DNA of 64,000 nt from Nocardia alni (GTDB lineage Bacteria > Actinomycetota > Actinomycetes > Mycobacteriales > Mycobacteriaceae). The first letter of the stretch is position 1, and each line of letters opens with the position of its first letter. Below, piece after piece: positions 24,106 through 32,680 of this stretch. The DNA is taken from NCBI RefSeq assembly GCF_019038435.1, contig NZ_JAGPOX010000004.1:62001-126000 (forward strand), read 5' to 3'. Below the pieces are notes generated by a model that saw nothing but the letters and a program-made list of their open reading frames with translations, made no database searches and was not told the origin of the DNA. A program made the translations under genes and the position numbers.

Positions 24106-26412
24106 ATGACGCGCCCCACGCAGCAGCGGCGTCCGGCCGGCAATCTTCCGACCGACCTGACGAGCTTCGTGGGGCGTCGCGCGGAATGCACCGAGCTGCG
24201 GCGGCTGGCCGCCGAGTCCCGCCTGGTGACGTTGACCGGTTTCGGCGGGGTCGGCAAGACCCGGCTCGCGCTACGCACCGCGGGCGAGCTGCGCCGCGCC
24301 TTCCCCGGCGGGGTGTGGCTGGTGGAACTCGCCGCGCTGGACAACCCCGCACTGCTCCCGGACACCGTCGCCACGGCGATCGGACTGCACGTCCAGAGCC
24401 CGGACAGCACCCTCGGCGCACTGATCGACCATTTCTCCCGGCGCGGCACGATGCTCATACTCGACAACTGCGAGCACCTGATCGACTCCTGCGCAACGTT
24501 GTCGGCCGACCTGCTGCGCGCGTGCCCGCGGCTGCATGTGCTGGCGACCAGCCGGGAGGCGCTGGGCGTCCTCGGTGAGGTCACCTACCCGGTGCCGCCG
24601 TTGCCGGCGCCACCCGAGGCGGCCACGACCGGCGGCACGGAGTGGGACGCGGTCACCCTGTTCCTGGACCGTGCCCGGGTGGCGGCGCCCGGATTCGAGT
24701 TGACCGCGCGGAACCGGGACGCGGTGTTCGGCATCTGCCGCGGACTGGGCGGGATTCCCCTCGCGCTCGAATTGGCGGCAGTGCGGCTGCGCGGTCTGTC
24801 CCCCGCGCAGCTGTTCGACCGCCTCTCCGACCACCTGCACCTGCTGACCTCGGGCAACCGGAACGCGCTGGAGCGTCAGCGGACCCTGCGCGGCTGCATC
24901 GAATGGAGCTATCAGCTGTGCACCGTGGCCGAGCGGGACCTGTGGGCCAGGACATCGGTATTCGCGGGCGGCTTCGAACTGGAGGCGGCCGAGGCCGTCT
25001 GCGGTGACCGGGCCGCCGTGCTCGACGGCGTGCTGTCGCTGGTCGACAAGTCGGTGCTCACCCGCGAGGCGCGCGACGGCGCAGCGCGATACTCGACACT
25101 CGAGAGCCTGCGCCACTACGGCCTGGAACGACTGCGGGATTCCGGTCTGAGCGCACAGGTCCTGGGCAGGCATCAGGACTACTACTTCGATCTGGCCATC
25201 CGTTCGGAGGCCGAATCGGCGACCGAGATCCAGCGCGTCTCGATGGACCGGCTGCGCCGCGAGCACGCGAACCTGCAGTCCGCCTTCGAATTCGGCCTCG
25301 GCGCGGGCGGCCGGGCCGATCGCGGACTGCGGGCCGCCGGGCATCTGCGCGAGCACTGGATCGGGATCGGCGCCCTCGCCGAGGGGCGGCACTGGCTCGA
25401 ACGTCTGCTCGGCGCCGCGCGGGCACGACCGGCGGTCCGGGCGCGAGGACTGCGCACGGCCGCCTGGCTGGCCACGCTGCAGGGTGACCTCCCGGCCACC
25501 GAGTCGTTCCTGGCGCAGCTGCGCGCGCTCGTCGACACGGGCGAGGCCGCCGACCAGGTATCGGTTGCCCTGCTGCACGAGGCCACCGGCAATTACGCCA
25601 TGTATACCGGCGATCCCGAAGTCACGGTCCGCGAATGTGAGCTGGCGCTGCCCGGATTCGAGGCGCACGGCGAACTCGCGAGCGCCCTGGGCACCCGGAT
25701 CCTGTTGCAGATGGCGCTCAGCCGTGCGGGCGACGCCGACCGGGCGATGCGGGTGCACGCGAGCTGTATGGAGACCACCGAAACGTCCGGAGACCGCTGG
25801 TACCGGTCGTACTCGCTGTGGCAGGCCGGGCTCACCCGCCTGGACCAGGGCAATGCGGCGGCGGCGATCGACCTGCTGCGCACTGGATTACGACTGAAGA
25901 CCCAACTCACCGATGCGATGGGTATCGCGCTGTGCATCGAGGGCCTCGCGTGGGCGACCGCCGGGACCGACCGGCGCCGCGCGGCCGCGCTGCTCGGCGC
26001 CGCCTCGGCACGCTGGCACGAAATGGGTTTGCACGCAGCCGATCTGCCCCATACAGCAGACGCCCACATCGCCTGCGAGGCGGCGCTGCGGCAGACCATG
26101 TCGCACGAGGAATTCTCCCGCGCCGTCGGTTCGGGTCTGGGGATGCCGGTCGAGGACGCCCTCGCGTTCGCGCTCGGCGACGCCCCGGTCACGCCGCCCG
26201 CCCCGGTGGAGCGGTCTCCACTCACCAAACGAGAGCACGAGGTCGCACACCTGGTCGCGCGCGGTCTGTCGAACCGGAATATCGCGGAGGAACTGATCAT
26301 CGCCCCGCGGACCGCCGAAGCGCACGTCGAGCACATTCTGGTCAAGCTCGGATTCGGCTCACGCGCCCAGATCGCGGCGTGGGTCGCGGACCGCGATCGG
26401 CTACTCGGGTAG
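24106..26412 (+). CDS. Large ATP-binding LuxR-family regulator (NB-ARC/TPR type)
   Basis: 768 aa. An N-terminal STAND-type NTPase domain has Walker A GFGGVGKT (45-52) and Walker B near MLILDN (116-121). A long helical TPR-like region fills residues about 330-690. A C-terminal LuxR helix-turn-helix begins near residue 700 (LTKREHEVAHLVARG, RTAEAHVEHILVKLG). Such proteins oligomerise on ATP and inducer binding. It is coupled to the SDR gene upstream. Its last 12 nt overlap the convergent GntR gene. Confidence 0.9.
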   Translation: MTRPTQQRRPAGNLPTDLTSFVGRRAECTELRRLAAESRLVTLTGFGGVGKTRLALRTAGELRRAFPGGVWLVELAALDNPALLPDTVATAIGLHVQSPDSTLGALIDHFSRRGTMLILDNCEHLIDSCATLSADLLRACPRLHVLATSREALGVLGEVTYPVPPLPAPPEAATTGGTEWDAVTLFLDRARVAAPGFELTARNRDAVFGICRGLGGIPLALELAAVRLRGLSPAQLFDRLSDHLHLLTSGNRNALERQRTLRGCIEWSYQLCTVAERDLWARTSVFAGGFELEAAEAVCGDRAAVLDGVLSLVDKSVLTREARDGAARYSTLESLRHYGLERLRDSGLSAQVLGRHQDYYFDLAIRSEAESATEIQRVSMDRLRREHANLQSAFEFGLGAGGRADRGLRAAGHLREHWIGIGALAEGRHWLERLLGAARARPAVRARGLRTAAWLATLQGDLPATESFLAQLRALVDTGEAADQVSVALLHEATGNYAMYTGDPEVTVRECELALPGFEAHGELASALGTRILLQMALSRAGDADRAMRVHASCMETTETSGDRWYRSYSLWQAGLTRLDQGNAAAAIDLLRTGLRLKTQLTDAMGIALCIEGLAWATAGTDRRRAAALLGAASARWHEMGLHAADLPHTADAHIACEAALRQTMSHEEFSRAVGSGLGMPVEDALAFALGDAPVTPPAPVERSPLTKREHEVAHLVARGLSNRNIAEELIIAPRTAEAHVEHILVKLGFGSRAQIAAWVADRDRLLG

Positions 26413-27171
26413 TTCGATGATCCGGGTGCGGTCCGCATCGGAGATCAGCTGCTTGCCGACGGTAGCCATATGCTTGGCCCAGAACCGCTCGGCTTCCTCG
26501 CCCTGCCGGTCGGCGATGAGCCCGACGAGTTTCTTGTGTGCCCGGTAGGCGCGATCCAGCTGCTTTTCCGCATCCGGCCACTCGCTGGCGACCGTGCGCG
26601 CATGCCGTTCGGAAATTCGCTCGAGGGTCTCGGCGACCAACGTCATCGTGACGTTGCCGGACAGCCTGACAAGTTCGGTATGGAACCGCCAGGCGACCCC
26701 TGGGAACACCTTCGCGTCCCGGCGCGCGCGGGCCTCCTGATCCAGCAGCTCACGCAGATCGCTGATCTCCTGCGCCGAGGCCTTCTCGGCCGCGATGCGC
26801 ACCGCCTGCGGCTCGAAGATCATGCGGAACCGATAGACATCGTTCAGCGTCGCGCCCCGCAATTGAAGCAGAATCGTGAACGGATCGACGGCCAGGTCCG
26901 ATCCGGGCAGGCTGACGACCGCGCCCTTGTGGGAGCCTCGACGCACGCTGATCAGCTGCTGCGCCTCGAGCAGCCGCAAGGCCTCGCGAAGCGTCGGGCG
27001 CGAGATTTCGTATTCCTCGACCAGCGCCGACTCCGGCGACAGCGAATCGCCCTCCACGAACTCGCCCCGCAGGATCCGCTGGCGCAGGTCCGCGGCCACC
27101 ACCTCGGCCATCTTGGGGATCCGCCGCCGGAGCACATCGGCCCGGTAGCCGTTCACCGGAGCTGCTGCCAT
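26401..27171 (-). CDS. GntR/FCD-family transcriptional regulator
   Basis: 256 aa. Winged helix at about residues 18-85 (PKMAEVVAADLRQRILRGE, SRPTLREALRLLEAQ, with wing VRRGSHKG), then an all-helical FCD ligand-binding domain (about 100-235). The ATG chosen has GGGAGG 9 nt upstream; another ATG three codons earlier directly abuts that site. It is a clear paralogue of the regulator at 53188-53967. The palindrome at 27189-27206 just upstream is a plausible autoregulatory site. Ligands of this subfamily are usually carboxylic acids or acyl-CoAs. Confidence 0.88.
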   Translation of the reverse strand: MAAAPVNGYRADVLRRRIPKMAEVVAADLRQRILRGEFVEGDSLSPESALVEEYEISRPTLREALRLLEAQQLISVRRGSHKGAVVSLPGSDLAVDPFTILLQLRGATLNDVYRFRMIFEPQAVRIAAEKASAQEISDLRELLDQEARARRDAKVFPGVAWRFHTELVRLSGNVTMTLVAETLERISERHARTVASEWPDAEKQLDRAYRAHKKLVGLIADRQGEEAERFWAKHMATVGKQLISDADRTRIIELPE

Positions 27172-27188
27172 CGGGCACATCCTCCCTC

Positions 27189-27206
27189 TATCATGTCCAT
27201 CATAGT
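27189..27206. promoter_or_regulatory. Palindrome at the GntR promoter
   Basis: CTATCATG-TC-CATCATAG is an 18-bp palindrome with one mismatched pair, about 20 nt before the GntR start codon. It may be the autoregulatory site and could also affect the divergent gene at 27404. The gap 27172-27403 holds no gene. Confidence 0.5.
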
Positions 27207-27403
27207 CAACCTTCTCAGCCATGTATTCAACCACGCCGACTCGGTTCGGGCCGCACACCGGGCCACCACCAGGGCGTCGAGCCGTCCGGCGACATACGTA
27301 GCCGCGTAAAATAGGTAGTCGCATAGGTATTCCGCGCGATGCCCGCCCGGCTGAGCACAGCGCACGATCGACCCGTTCCGTACGAAAAACCGGAGGAGTC
27401 ATC

Positions 27404-27982
27404 GTGAACAGGACCACGGCGCAGGACCGGCAGACCGAGAGAGTCTGCGACAACTCACGCATCCCCGGCGGCCTCGCATCGTTCCCGACGGTGTGCGACT
27501 GCGACGGATCGCGCCCGCGGTGCGAAGGCCCCGATCTGACGCCGCGGACCGCACTGCTGCTCACCGTCGCAGGTCGGCGACTCGCCGATGAGGTCCGCGC
27601 CCTCGGCACGTCGAGCATGCGGCCCGCGCCGCTGAGCCGCCTCGCATACGCACTGGACGGCTTGGCGCAGACCCTGGAGTGCGGTCTGCGGCCGATGCCG
27701 GGCACGCTGGGCGAACAGTTGTGCCTACACGTAATGATCGCCTACGCAACAGATTTGGCGTTCGAAGTGGGTGACGACCCAGCCGGTGACCTCCCCTACA
27801 GCGAGTACGACTACGACTACGAGCGGCTGTACGACACACTGCTGCCGGACCACCGCTACGAGGGGCTGATCTGGGAGGTCCAGCAGAGCCCGCGCGGCGG
27901 CGGCTGCTTCGATTTCGCCACCCTGTGCGAGGTCACGCCGCCCGGCATCCTGCGTCGGTTGTTCACGCACCCGGCGAAGTAG
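27404..27982 (+). CDS. Hypothetical protein
   Basis: 192 aa, GTG start with GGAGGAG 5 nt upstream. I do not recognise a family. The N-terminus is cysteine-containing (CDNSR, CDCDGSRPRC), the middle is helical (TVAGRRLADEVRAL, LAYALDGLAQTLE), and the C-terminal half has an acidic tyrosine-rich stretch (YSEYDYDYERLYD). There is no signal peptide or membrane segment. It is divergent from the GntR gene and followed by another small unknown gene with its own palindrome. Confidence 0.75.
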   Translation: MNRTTAQDRQTERVCDNSRIPGGLASFPTVCDCDGSRPRCEGPDLTPRTALLLTVAGRRLADEVRALGTSSMRPAPLSRLAYALDGLAQTLECGLRPMPGTLGEQLCLHVMIAYATDLAFEVGDDPAGDLPYSEYDYDYERLYDTLLPDHRYEGLIWEVQQSPRGGGCFDFATLCEVTPPGILRRLFTHPAK

Positions 27983-28003
27983 TCGACACCCACACGTAAC
28001 GTC

Positions 28004-28019
28004 TGTCATGATGATGACA
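28004..28019. promoter_or_regulatory. Inverted repeat before the small unknown gene
   Basis: TGTCAT-GATG-ATGACA, perfect 6-bp arms, lies 48 nt before the ATG at 28067. It is a candidate operator for the short gene and the downstream lactonase-like gene. Confidence 0.45.
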
Positions 28020-28066
28020 TAGTGCACGTAGTTATCTATGTTGATATGGTGACCCTGGAGGTTGAG

Positions 28067-28363
28067 ATGCCCGAATCCATGTTCGACGGCCGCGACACTG
28101 CCGACGAGGAGGACTACGACCTGCTCACCTACTCCGAGGCGGGTATCCGGCTGGATCAGGAGATCGACCGTCAGCGCGCACGCCTCGCGAAGCTCGAATC
28201 GAGTGCGCAACCGGATGACGGCGGCGAGGTCGCCGCATGCCGCGACCGGCTGGCCGCGTTGGAGCAGTCGCGTGAACGGAACTCCCGGCGCGCCATCAAT
28301 GACGACAACTTCGAGCGGTTCTTCGGCTACCCGGCCGCTTCCGCTTCCGACGCCTTCAGTTAG
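28067..28363 (+). CDS. Small hypothetical coiled protein
   Basis: 98 aa from the ATG with GGAGG 5 nt upstream. It is strongly acidic at the N-terminus (DGRDTADEEDYDLL), with a probable coiled coil at about residues 28-70 (LDQEIDRQRARLAKLE, CRDRLAALEQSRER). No known domain is seen. Its stop TAG is part of the ribosome site of the lactonase-fold gene, so the two are coupled. Function unknown. Confidence 0.72.
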   Translation: MPESMFDGRDTADEEDYDLLTYSEAGIRLDQEIDRQRARLAKLESSAQPDDGGEVAACRDRLAALEQSRERNSRRAINDDNFERFFGYPAASASDAFS

Positions 28364-28373
28364 GAGAAGATCA

Positions 28374-29606
28374 TTGGACTCCAAGCGCAGGGAAACGGCA
28401 GGACGGTACGTCGGGCGGCGCGGAGCACTCACCGCCGGTGTGACCGGTGGGGCGCTGCTGGCGCTGGCCATGATCGCGCGGCAGACCATCGGTTCGGGTG
28501 CGCCGACCGCGGCCGGCGCACCCGTCCCCACGGGCGAGCCCACGTACGTCTACGTCTGTTCGAACTCGGTCATGGCCGGGACCCAGCCCGGTAACCCGAT
28601 CGGGATCACCGTCTTCCGGCTCGATTCGCAATCGGGCGCATTGACTCAGGTGCAGCAACTGCACACCACCAATCCGGACTGGCTGGCGATCGACCCGTCC
28701 GGCCGATTCCTTTTCGCCACTTACGCATTGATGGACGGCACGCAGAACGTCGGGGCCGTCGAGGCTTATACGACCGATCCGCGCACCGGCACGCTCACCT
28801 TCGTGAACCGGGTGTCGCTGGGCAACACCAGTCCCGCGCAGATAGCGGTCGCTCCCGACGGTCGGCATGTGGTCGTCGCCAATTACAACTACGGCCAGTA
28901 CGTCGTCCTGCCGGTCGGGGAAGACGGACGACTCGGCCCGGTGAGCAGCTCACTCCAGGACACCGGCAAGGGCCCGAATCCGCGCCAGGATTCCGCACAT
29001 CCGCACGCCGTGGACTTCGATCCGAAGGGCAGGTTCCTCGGCGCGGCCGATCTCGGGACCGACCAAGTACAGATCTTCCGCCTGTCCGGTGGGCAGTTGG
29101 AACGGGTCAGCGAGATATCCACCCCGGCGGGTATGGGTCCACGACACGTCGCCTTCTCCCCTGACAGCCGGACGCTGTACGTGATCGGCGAACTGGACGG
29201 AAATATCATGGCTTTCGCATACAACTCGGAGACCGGTGCGATCGGTCCTGCGCTGCAAACCATTTCGACCGCACCTCCCGGATATTCCGGCGTCCCCAGC
29301 GGTTCGGAGATCGCCGTGCATCCGTCGGGGAATTTCGTCTACGGAGCCAATCGTGGCTCACAGTCCGTCGCCGGCTATCGAATCGATCATTCGACCGGAA
29401 AGCTTTCCACTATCGGCTTCGCCACGCAGGGCGTGAACGTTCCTACCAATTTCGCCATCGATCCGAGCGGCCGGTGGCTCTACGTCAACAGCAATGCGTC
29501 GAACAGCATCGTGCAGTTCGGGATCGATCCCAGCGGTGAACTGAAACCCACCGGCCGCACGACACCCCTGTACGCCCCCAACGTGATGATTTTCCGTGCA
29601 TCTTAG
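28374..29606 (+). CDS. Exported lactonase-fold (beta-propeller) protein
   Basis: 410 aa from a TTG start behind GGAGAAG. The N-terminus has a twin-arginine-like signal (YVGRRGALTAG followed by a hydrophobic run to about residue 37), so export is likely. The mature part shows repeated propeller blades with motifs such as IDPSGRFLF, VAPDGRHVV, FDPKGRFL and IDPSGRWLYV. This is the 6-phosphogluconolactonase/3-carboxymuconate-cyclase-like fold. It may act on an extracellular lactone, though many such proteins have no known activity. The TTG start is inferred from the ribosome site. The stop codon overlaps a recurring palindrome at 29603. Confidence 0.8.
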   Translation: MDSKRRETAGRYVGRRGALTAGVTGGALLALAMIARQTIGSGAPTAAGAPVPTGEPTYVYVCSNSVMAGTQPGNPIGITVFRLDSQSGALTQVQQLHTTNPDWLAIDPSGRFLFATYALMDGTQNVGAVEAYTTDPRTGTLTFVNRVSLGNTSPAQIAVAPDGRHVVVANYNYGQYVVLPVGEDGRLGPVSSSLQDTGKGPNPRQDSAHPHAVDFDPKGRFLGAADLGTDQVQIFRLSGGQLERVSEISTPAGMGPRHVAFSPDSRTLYVIGELDGNIMAFAYNSETGAIGPALQTISTAPPGYSGVPSGSEIAVHPSGNFVYGANRGSQSVAGYRIDHSTGKLSTIGFATQGVNVPTNFAIDPSGRWLYVNSNASNSIVQFGIDPSGELKPTGRTTPLYAPNVMIFRAS

Positions 29607-29613
29607 TTTACTA
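29603..29613. promoter_or_regulatory. TTAGTTtACTA element before the igr-like operon
   Basis: TTAGTTTACTA, within ATCTTAGTTTACTACGT, lies about 50 nt before the first acyl-CoA dehydrogenase gene. The same extended sequence with one change occurs at 62507 and the core at 56347. Confidence 0.5.
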
Positions 29614-29662
29614 CGTTTACCATCAAGCTCGGCCCTGGCCGGCGCGATGTCAGGGAGGACAT

Positions 29663-30799
29663 GTGGAGTTCGGATGGTTCGAGGACGACCGGGAATTCCG
29701 GCACGAACTCCGCACGATCATCGAACAGGAGCTGCCCCCACGCTGGGCCGATCTGATTCCCGGCGAGGAGGTCGCCTCGGAATTCGTCCTGAACTTCTGC
29801 CGCACGCTGGGTGAGCGCGGTCTGCTCACCCCGCACTGGCCCAGCGAATACGGCGGGCGCGACGCGTCGGCCTGGCAGTTCATCATCCTCGGCGAGGAGC
29901 TGTGGTCCGCCGGTGAACCGCGCGGCTCCCAGTACATGAACGTGAACTGGATCGGTCCGGCCATCATCAACGCGGGTACGCCGGAGCAGCGTGCATACCA
30001 CCTGGCTCGGATCAGCCGCGGCGATGTCTTCTGGTGCCAGGGCTTTTCCGAGCGCGAGGCGGGAACAGACCTCGCCGCGATGCGCACTCTCGCCAGCCGC
30101 GACGGCGACGACTACGTGATCAACGGCGAGAAGGTGTGGACCTCGTACGCGGGCGTCGCCGACTACTGCTTCCTGCTCGCGCGCACCGATCCGGAAACGA
30201 CCGGAGGACAAGGCATCTCGGTATTCCTGGTACCGACCGACACGCCCGGCTTCAGCATCGAACCGATCCCCGGCGTGCTGGACATCCACGAGTTCAACCG
30301 CCTCACCTTCCGCGACGTGCGAGTCCCCGCCTCGGCGCGGCTCGGCCCGGAGAACCAGGGATGGGCGGTCGTACGGGAAGCGCTGTCGCACGAGCGAATC
30401 GGCGGGCCGCGGTATGCCCGGGCCGCGCAGGTCGCCGAACGCCTCGAAGAATTCGCGCGGGAGTACGGCGAACTCGACCGGGACGGACTGCGCACCCGGT
30501 TCGCCGAGGCGCACGCGGCGTGCCACGCCGCGCGGCTGCTGGTCTACCGAGCGATCCACGAACGGATCAAGAGCAGGCCGGAGGATCTGGCCGTGAGCCA
30601 GGCCCGGGTCGCGATCGTGCGTTCCGAACGGCTCGTCGCGGAACTCGCCCTCGACCTGTTCGAGGACGAGAGCCTGGCGCGGCGGTCGACCGGAAACGCA
30701 CAACTCAAGACGGCGATGATCGCCGGACTCGGCGGAGGCAGCGTCGAGGTGCAACTCAACATGGTGGCCCGGGCCCTGCTCGGGTCCGGTCGGAGGTGA
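29663..30799 (+). CDS. Acyl-CoA dehydrogenase, large-type subunit
   Basis: 378 aa, GTG start behind GGGAGG. FAD-dependent alpha,beta-desaturation of an acyl-CoA. Typical features are FSEREAGTDLAAM, KVWTSYAGVADYCF (flavin and substrate binding) and RLGPENQGWAVV. The partner follows immediately and is shorter, as in the heteromeric FadE pairs of mycobacterial steroid side-chain degradation (FadE28-FadE29). The pair heads the igr-like operon running to 35449. In such heteromers FAD and active site are shared between subunits. The substrate is probably a branched or ring-bearing acyl-CoA. Confidence 0.9.
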   Translation: MEFGWFEDDREFRHELRTIIEQELPPRWADLIPGEEVASEFVLNFCRTLGERGLLTPHWPSEYGGRDASAWQFIILGEELWSAGEPRGSQYMNVNWIGPAIINAGTPEQRAYHLARISRGDVFWCQGFSEREAGTDLAAMRTLASRDGDDYVINGEKVWTSYAGVADYCFLLARTDPETTGGQGISVFLVPTDTPGFSIEPIPGVLDIHEFNRLTFRDVRVPASARLGPENQGWAVVREALSHERIGGPRYARAAQVAERLEEFAREYGELDRDGLRTRFAEAHAACHAARLLVYRAIHERIKSRPEDLAVSQARVAIVRSERLVAELALDLFEDESLARRSTGNAQLKTAMIAGLGGGSVEVQLNMVARALLGSGRR

Positions 30800-30804
30800 G
30801 TGGG

Positions 30805-31728
30805 ATGGACTTCGATCTTGATCCCGGCCAGCAGAAGCAACTGGTCGCGTTGGACGAGGTCATCGAGGCGTGCGGTGGTATCGACCGCGCCCGCCAAGTG
30901 GCGCGGACCGGCGGCCACGACGAGCGGCTCGACGCCGAACTCACGGCCGCGGGACTTCTCGACTCGGCCGCCTTCCTGGATCGGGTGCTGATCGCGGAAC
31001 GGCTTGCTGAGCTCGGCGTCGCGACGGGCTTCGGGCTGCGAGCGGTCGTCGCCGCGGACGACATCCGCCTGCCCAATGGACCGCTGGCGGTGCTCGACAC
31101 TCGGCGTAATGGCCCGGTGCTCGACGGCCGGCGAGGCGGGCCGGTGCGCTACGCCGCGGTGGCATCGTCAGTGCTCCTCCTCGGCGACGAGACACGGATC
31201 TGCGAGGCAGGCGAGATCGACATCGAACCTATGGAGTCGAGCTTCGGTTTCGGCTATGCGCGGGTGCGCGCCGCCCCAGGTGCGGGCACACCGCTCGCGG
31301 TCCCGGCCGAGGTGATCCGCCGTCGCCGACGGCTCGCACTGGCCGCCGAGATCGCCGGCGCCGCCGCAGGTGGAATCGCGCACACCGCTGGCTATCTGAG
31401 CACTCGCGAGCAGTTCGGCAAGCCGCTGTCGACCTTCCAGGCACTGCGCCATCGGATATCCGAGGCGGCCGTCTCGGCGGAGGCGGCCCGATGGATGACC
31501 CGGGAGGCGGCCTGGTCCGGCGACGAGCAGAGCGCATTGCTCGCCGCGTCGTACGCGGCGCAGACGGCCGCGGTCCTGGTCCCCGAGCTGACTCAGATGT
31601 CCGGCGCCCGTGGGTTCACACACGAGTTCGGGCTGCACGTGTACACGATGCGCCTTGCCGGACTGCGACTGGAACTCGGTGCACCGGACCGCATAGCGGT
31701 CGAACTGGCGGCGAGTCGTGCGCACTGA
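30805..31728 (+). CDS. Acyl-CoA dehydrogenase-like small subunit
   Basis: 307 aa from ATG with GGAGG 8 nt upstream; an in-frame GTG three codons earlier would overlap the previous stop. It is shorter than a standalone dehydrogenase (about 380). The C-terminal domain is recognisable (AGYLSTREQFGKPLSTFQAL and RGFTHEFGLHVYTMRLAG), while the N-terminal part is divergent. It probably forms a heteromer with the preceding protein. Confidence 0.85.
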   Translation: MDFDLDPGQQKQLVALDEVIEACGGIDRARQVARTGGHDERLDAELTAAGLLDSAAFLDRVLIAERLAELGVATGFGLRAVVAADDIRLPNGPLAVLDTRRNGPVLDGRRGGPVRYAAVASSVLLLGDETRICEAGEIDIEPMESSFGFGYARVRAAPGAGTPLAVPAEVIRRRRRLALAAEIAGAAAGGIAHTAGYLSTREQFGKPLSTFQALRHRISEAAVSAEAARWMTREAAWSGDEQSALLAASYAAQTAAVLVPELTQMSGARGFTHEFGLHVYTMRLAGLRLELGAPDRIAVELAASRAH

Positions 31729-32206
31729 CGAGCGCGGGCCCGTGATCGACGCCCGCGCCCGCGAACTCATCGGGACCGTGACGTTCACCTGGACATCCGA
31801 ACCTGTGTCCCTGCGTCAGGTGCGCGAGTACGTCGCGGCGACCGGGGGCCGCCCGGAACAGTGGGGCGATCCGGGTGATCCACACGCACCGGTGCCGACG
31901 CCGCCGCTGTTCTTCCACGCGGCATGCCGCCCCGTGGTGGCGCTCGCCGATTTGCTGGAGGACGGCCAGTACCCCTTCCTCGGGGTCCCGGGTGTGCGCG
32001 GGCGGTCGATGGCCGGTGGACAGAGCTACGAGATCCTCGCCCCCGTGCGGGTCGGCGACGTCCTCACGGTCCGCGAACGACTGAGCTCGCTGAGCGAGAA
32101 GCAGGGCCGGTCGGGCCCGCTGGTCATCACCGAGACCGAGAGCGAGTACACCAACGGTGACGACGTACTCGTCGCCCGCTTCCGGCAGACGGTGATCTTC
32201 CGATGA
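31718..32206 (+). CDS. MaoC/FAS1-type dehydratase-like hot-dog protein
   Basis: 162 aa, GTG start overlapping the previous gene by 11 nt; a GTG at 31742 is an alternative. The sequence matches the N-terminal FAS1-dehydratase-like half seen in ChsH2-type hydratase subunits: PTPPLFFHAA, GVRGRSMAGGQSYEI, VRVGDVLTVRERL. It usually forms a heteromer with a second MaoC protein, here the next gene, to hydrate an enoyl-CoA made by the dehydrogenase pair. Confidence 0.83.
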   Translation: MRTDERGPVIDARARELIGTVTFTWTSEPVSLRQVREYVAATGGRPEQWGDPGDPHAPVPTPPLFFHAACRPVVALADLLEDGQYPFLGVPGVRGRSMAGGQSYEILAPVRVGDVLTVRERLSSLSEKQGRSGPLVITETESEYTNGDDVLVARFRQTVIFR

Positions 32207-32661
32207 GCGTGCCGACCCGGAGCTTCTCCGAGATTCGCGTCGGCGACGAACTGCCGGCCGCGACTCACACTCCCACCCGCCTGACGTTGTTCCTGTTCGG
32301 CGTCGCCTACTGGACCGCCCACCGCATTCACTACGACGTCGAACTCGCCAGAGCCGAGGGATACGACGACGTGCTGGTGACCGCGAACCTGCTCAGCGCC
32401 TACCTCGCCGCACTGGCGACGGGCTGGGCGGGCGATCCCGATTGCCTGGTCGCCCTGTCCGAACGCAACCTCTCCCCCGCTGTAGCCGGCGACACGCTGA
32501 CGATCCGGGGAACGGTCGCCGAACTGATCCCGGACACCGAGGGCGGTGGAATCGCGGACTGCGCACTCACCGTCGAGCAGGCCGACGGCACGGTCGTCGT
32601 CAGCGCCACGGCCACGCTGCGCCTGCCGGCCTCAGCCGAAAAGCCATGCAGTACTGAATAG
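32203..32661 (+). CDS. MaoC-like enoyl-CoA hydratase subunit
   Basis: 152 aa, ATGA overlap with the preceding gene. Hot-dog fold with the hydratase segment AYWTAHRIHYDVELARAEGY, in which Asp and His are the likely catalytic residues. It is analogous to ChsH1 of the mycobacterial igr operon. Together with the previous protein it should hydrate an alpha,beta-unsaturated CoA ester. Confidence 0.85.
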   Translation: MSVPTRSFSEIRVGDELPAATHTPTRLTLFLFGVAYWTAHRIHYDVELARAEGYDDVLVTANLLSAYLAALATGWAGDPDCLVALSERNLSPAVAGDTLTIRGTVAELIPDTEGGGIADCALTVEQADGTVVVSATATLRLPASAEKPCSTE

Positions 32662-32680
32662 AACACAAAGGAGGAGGGAC

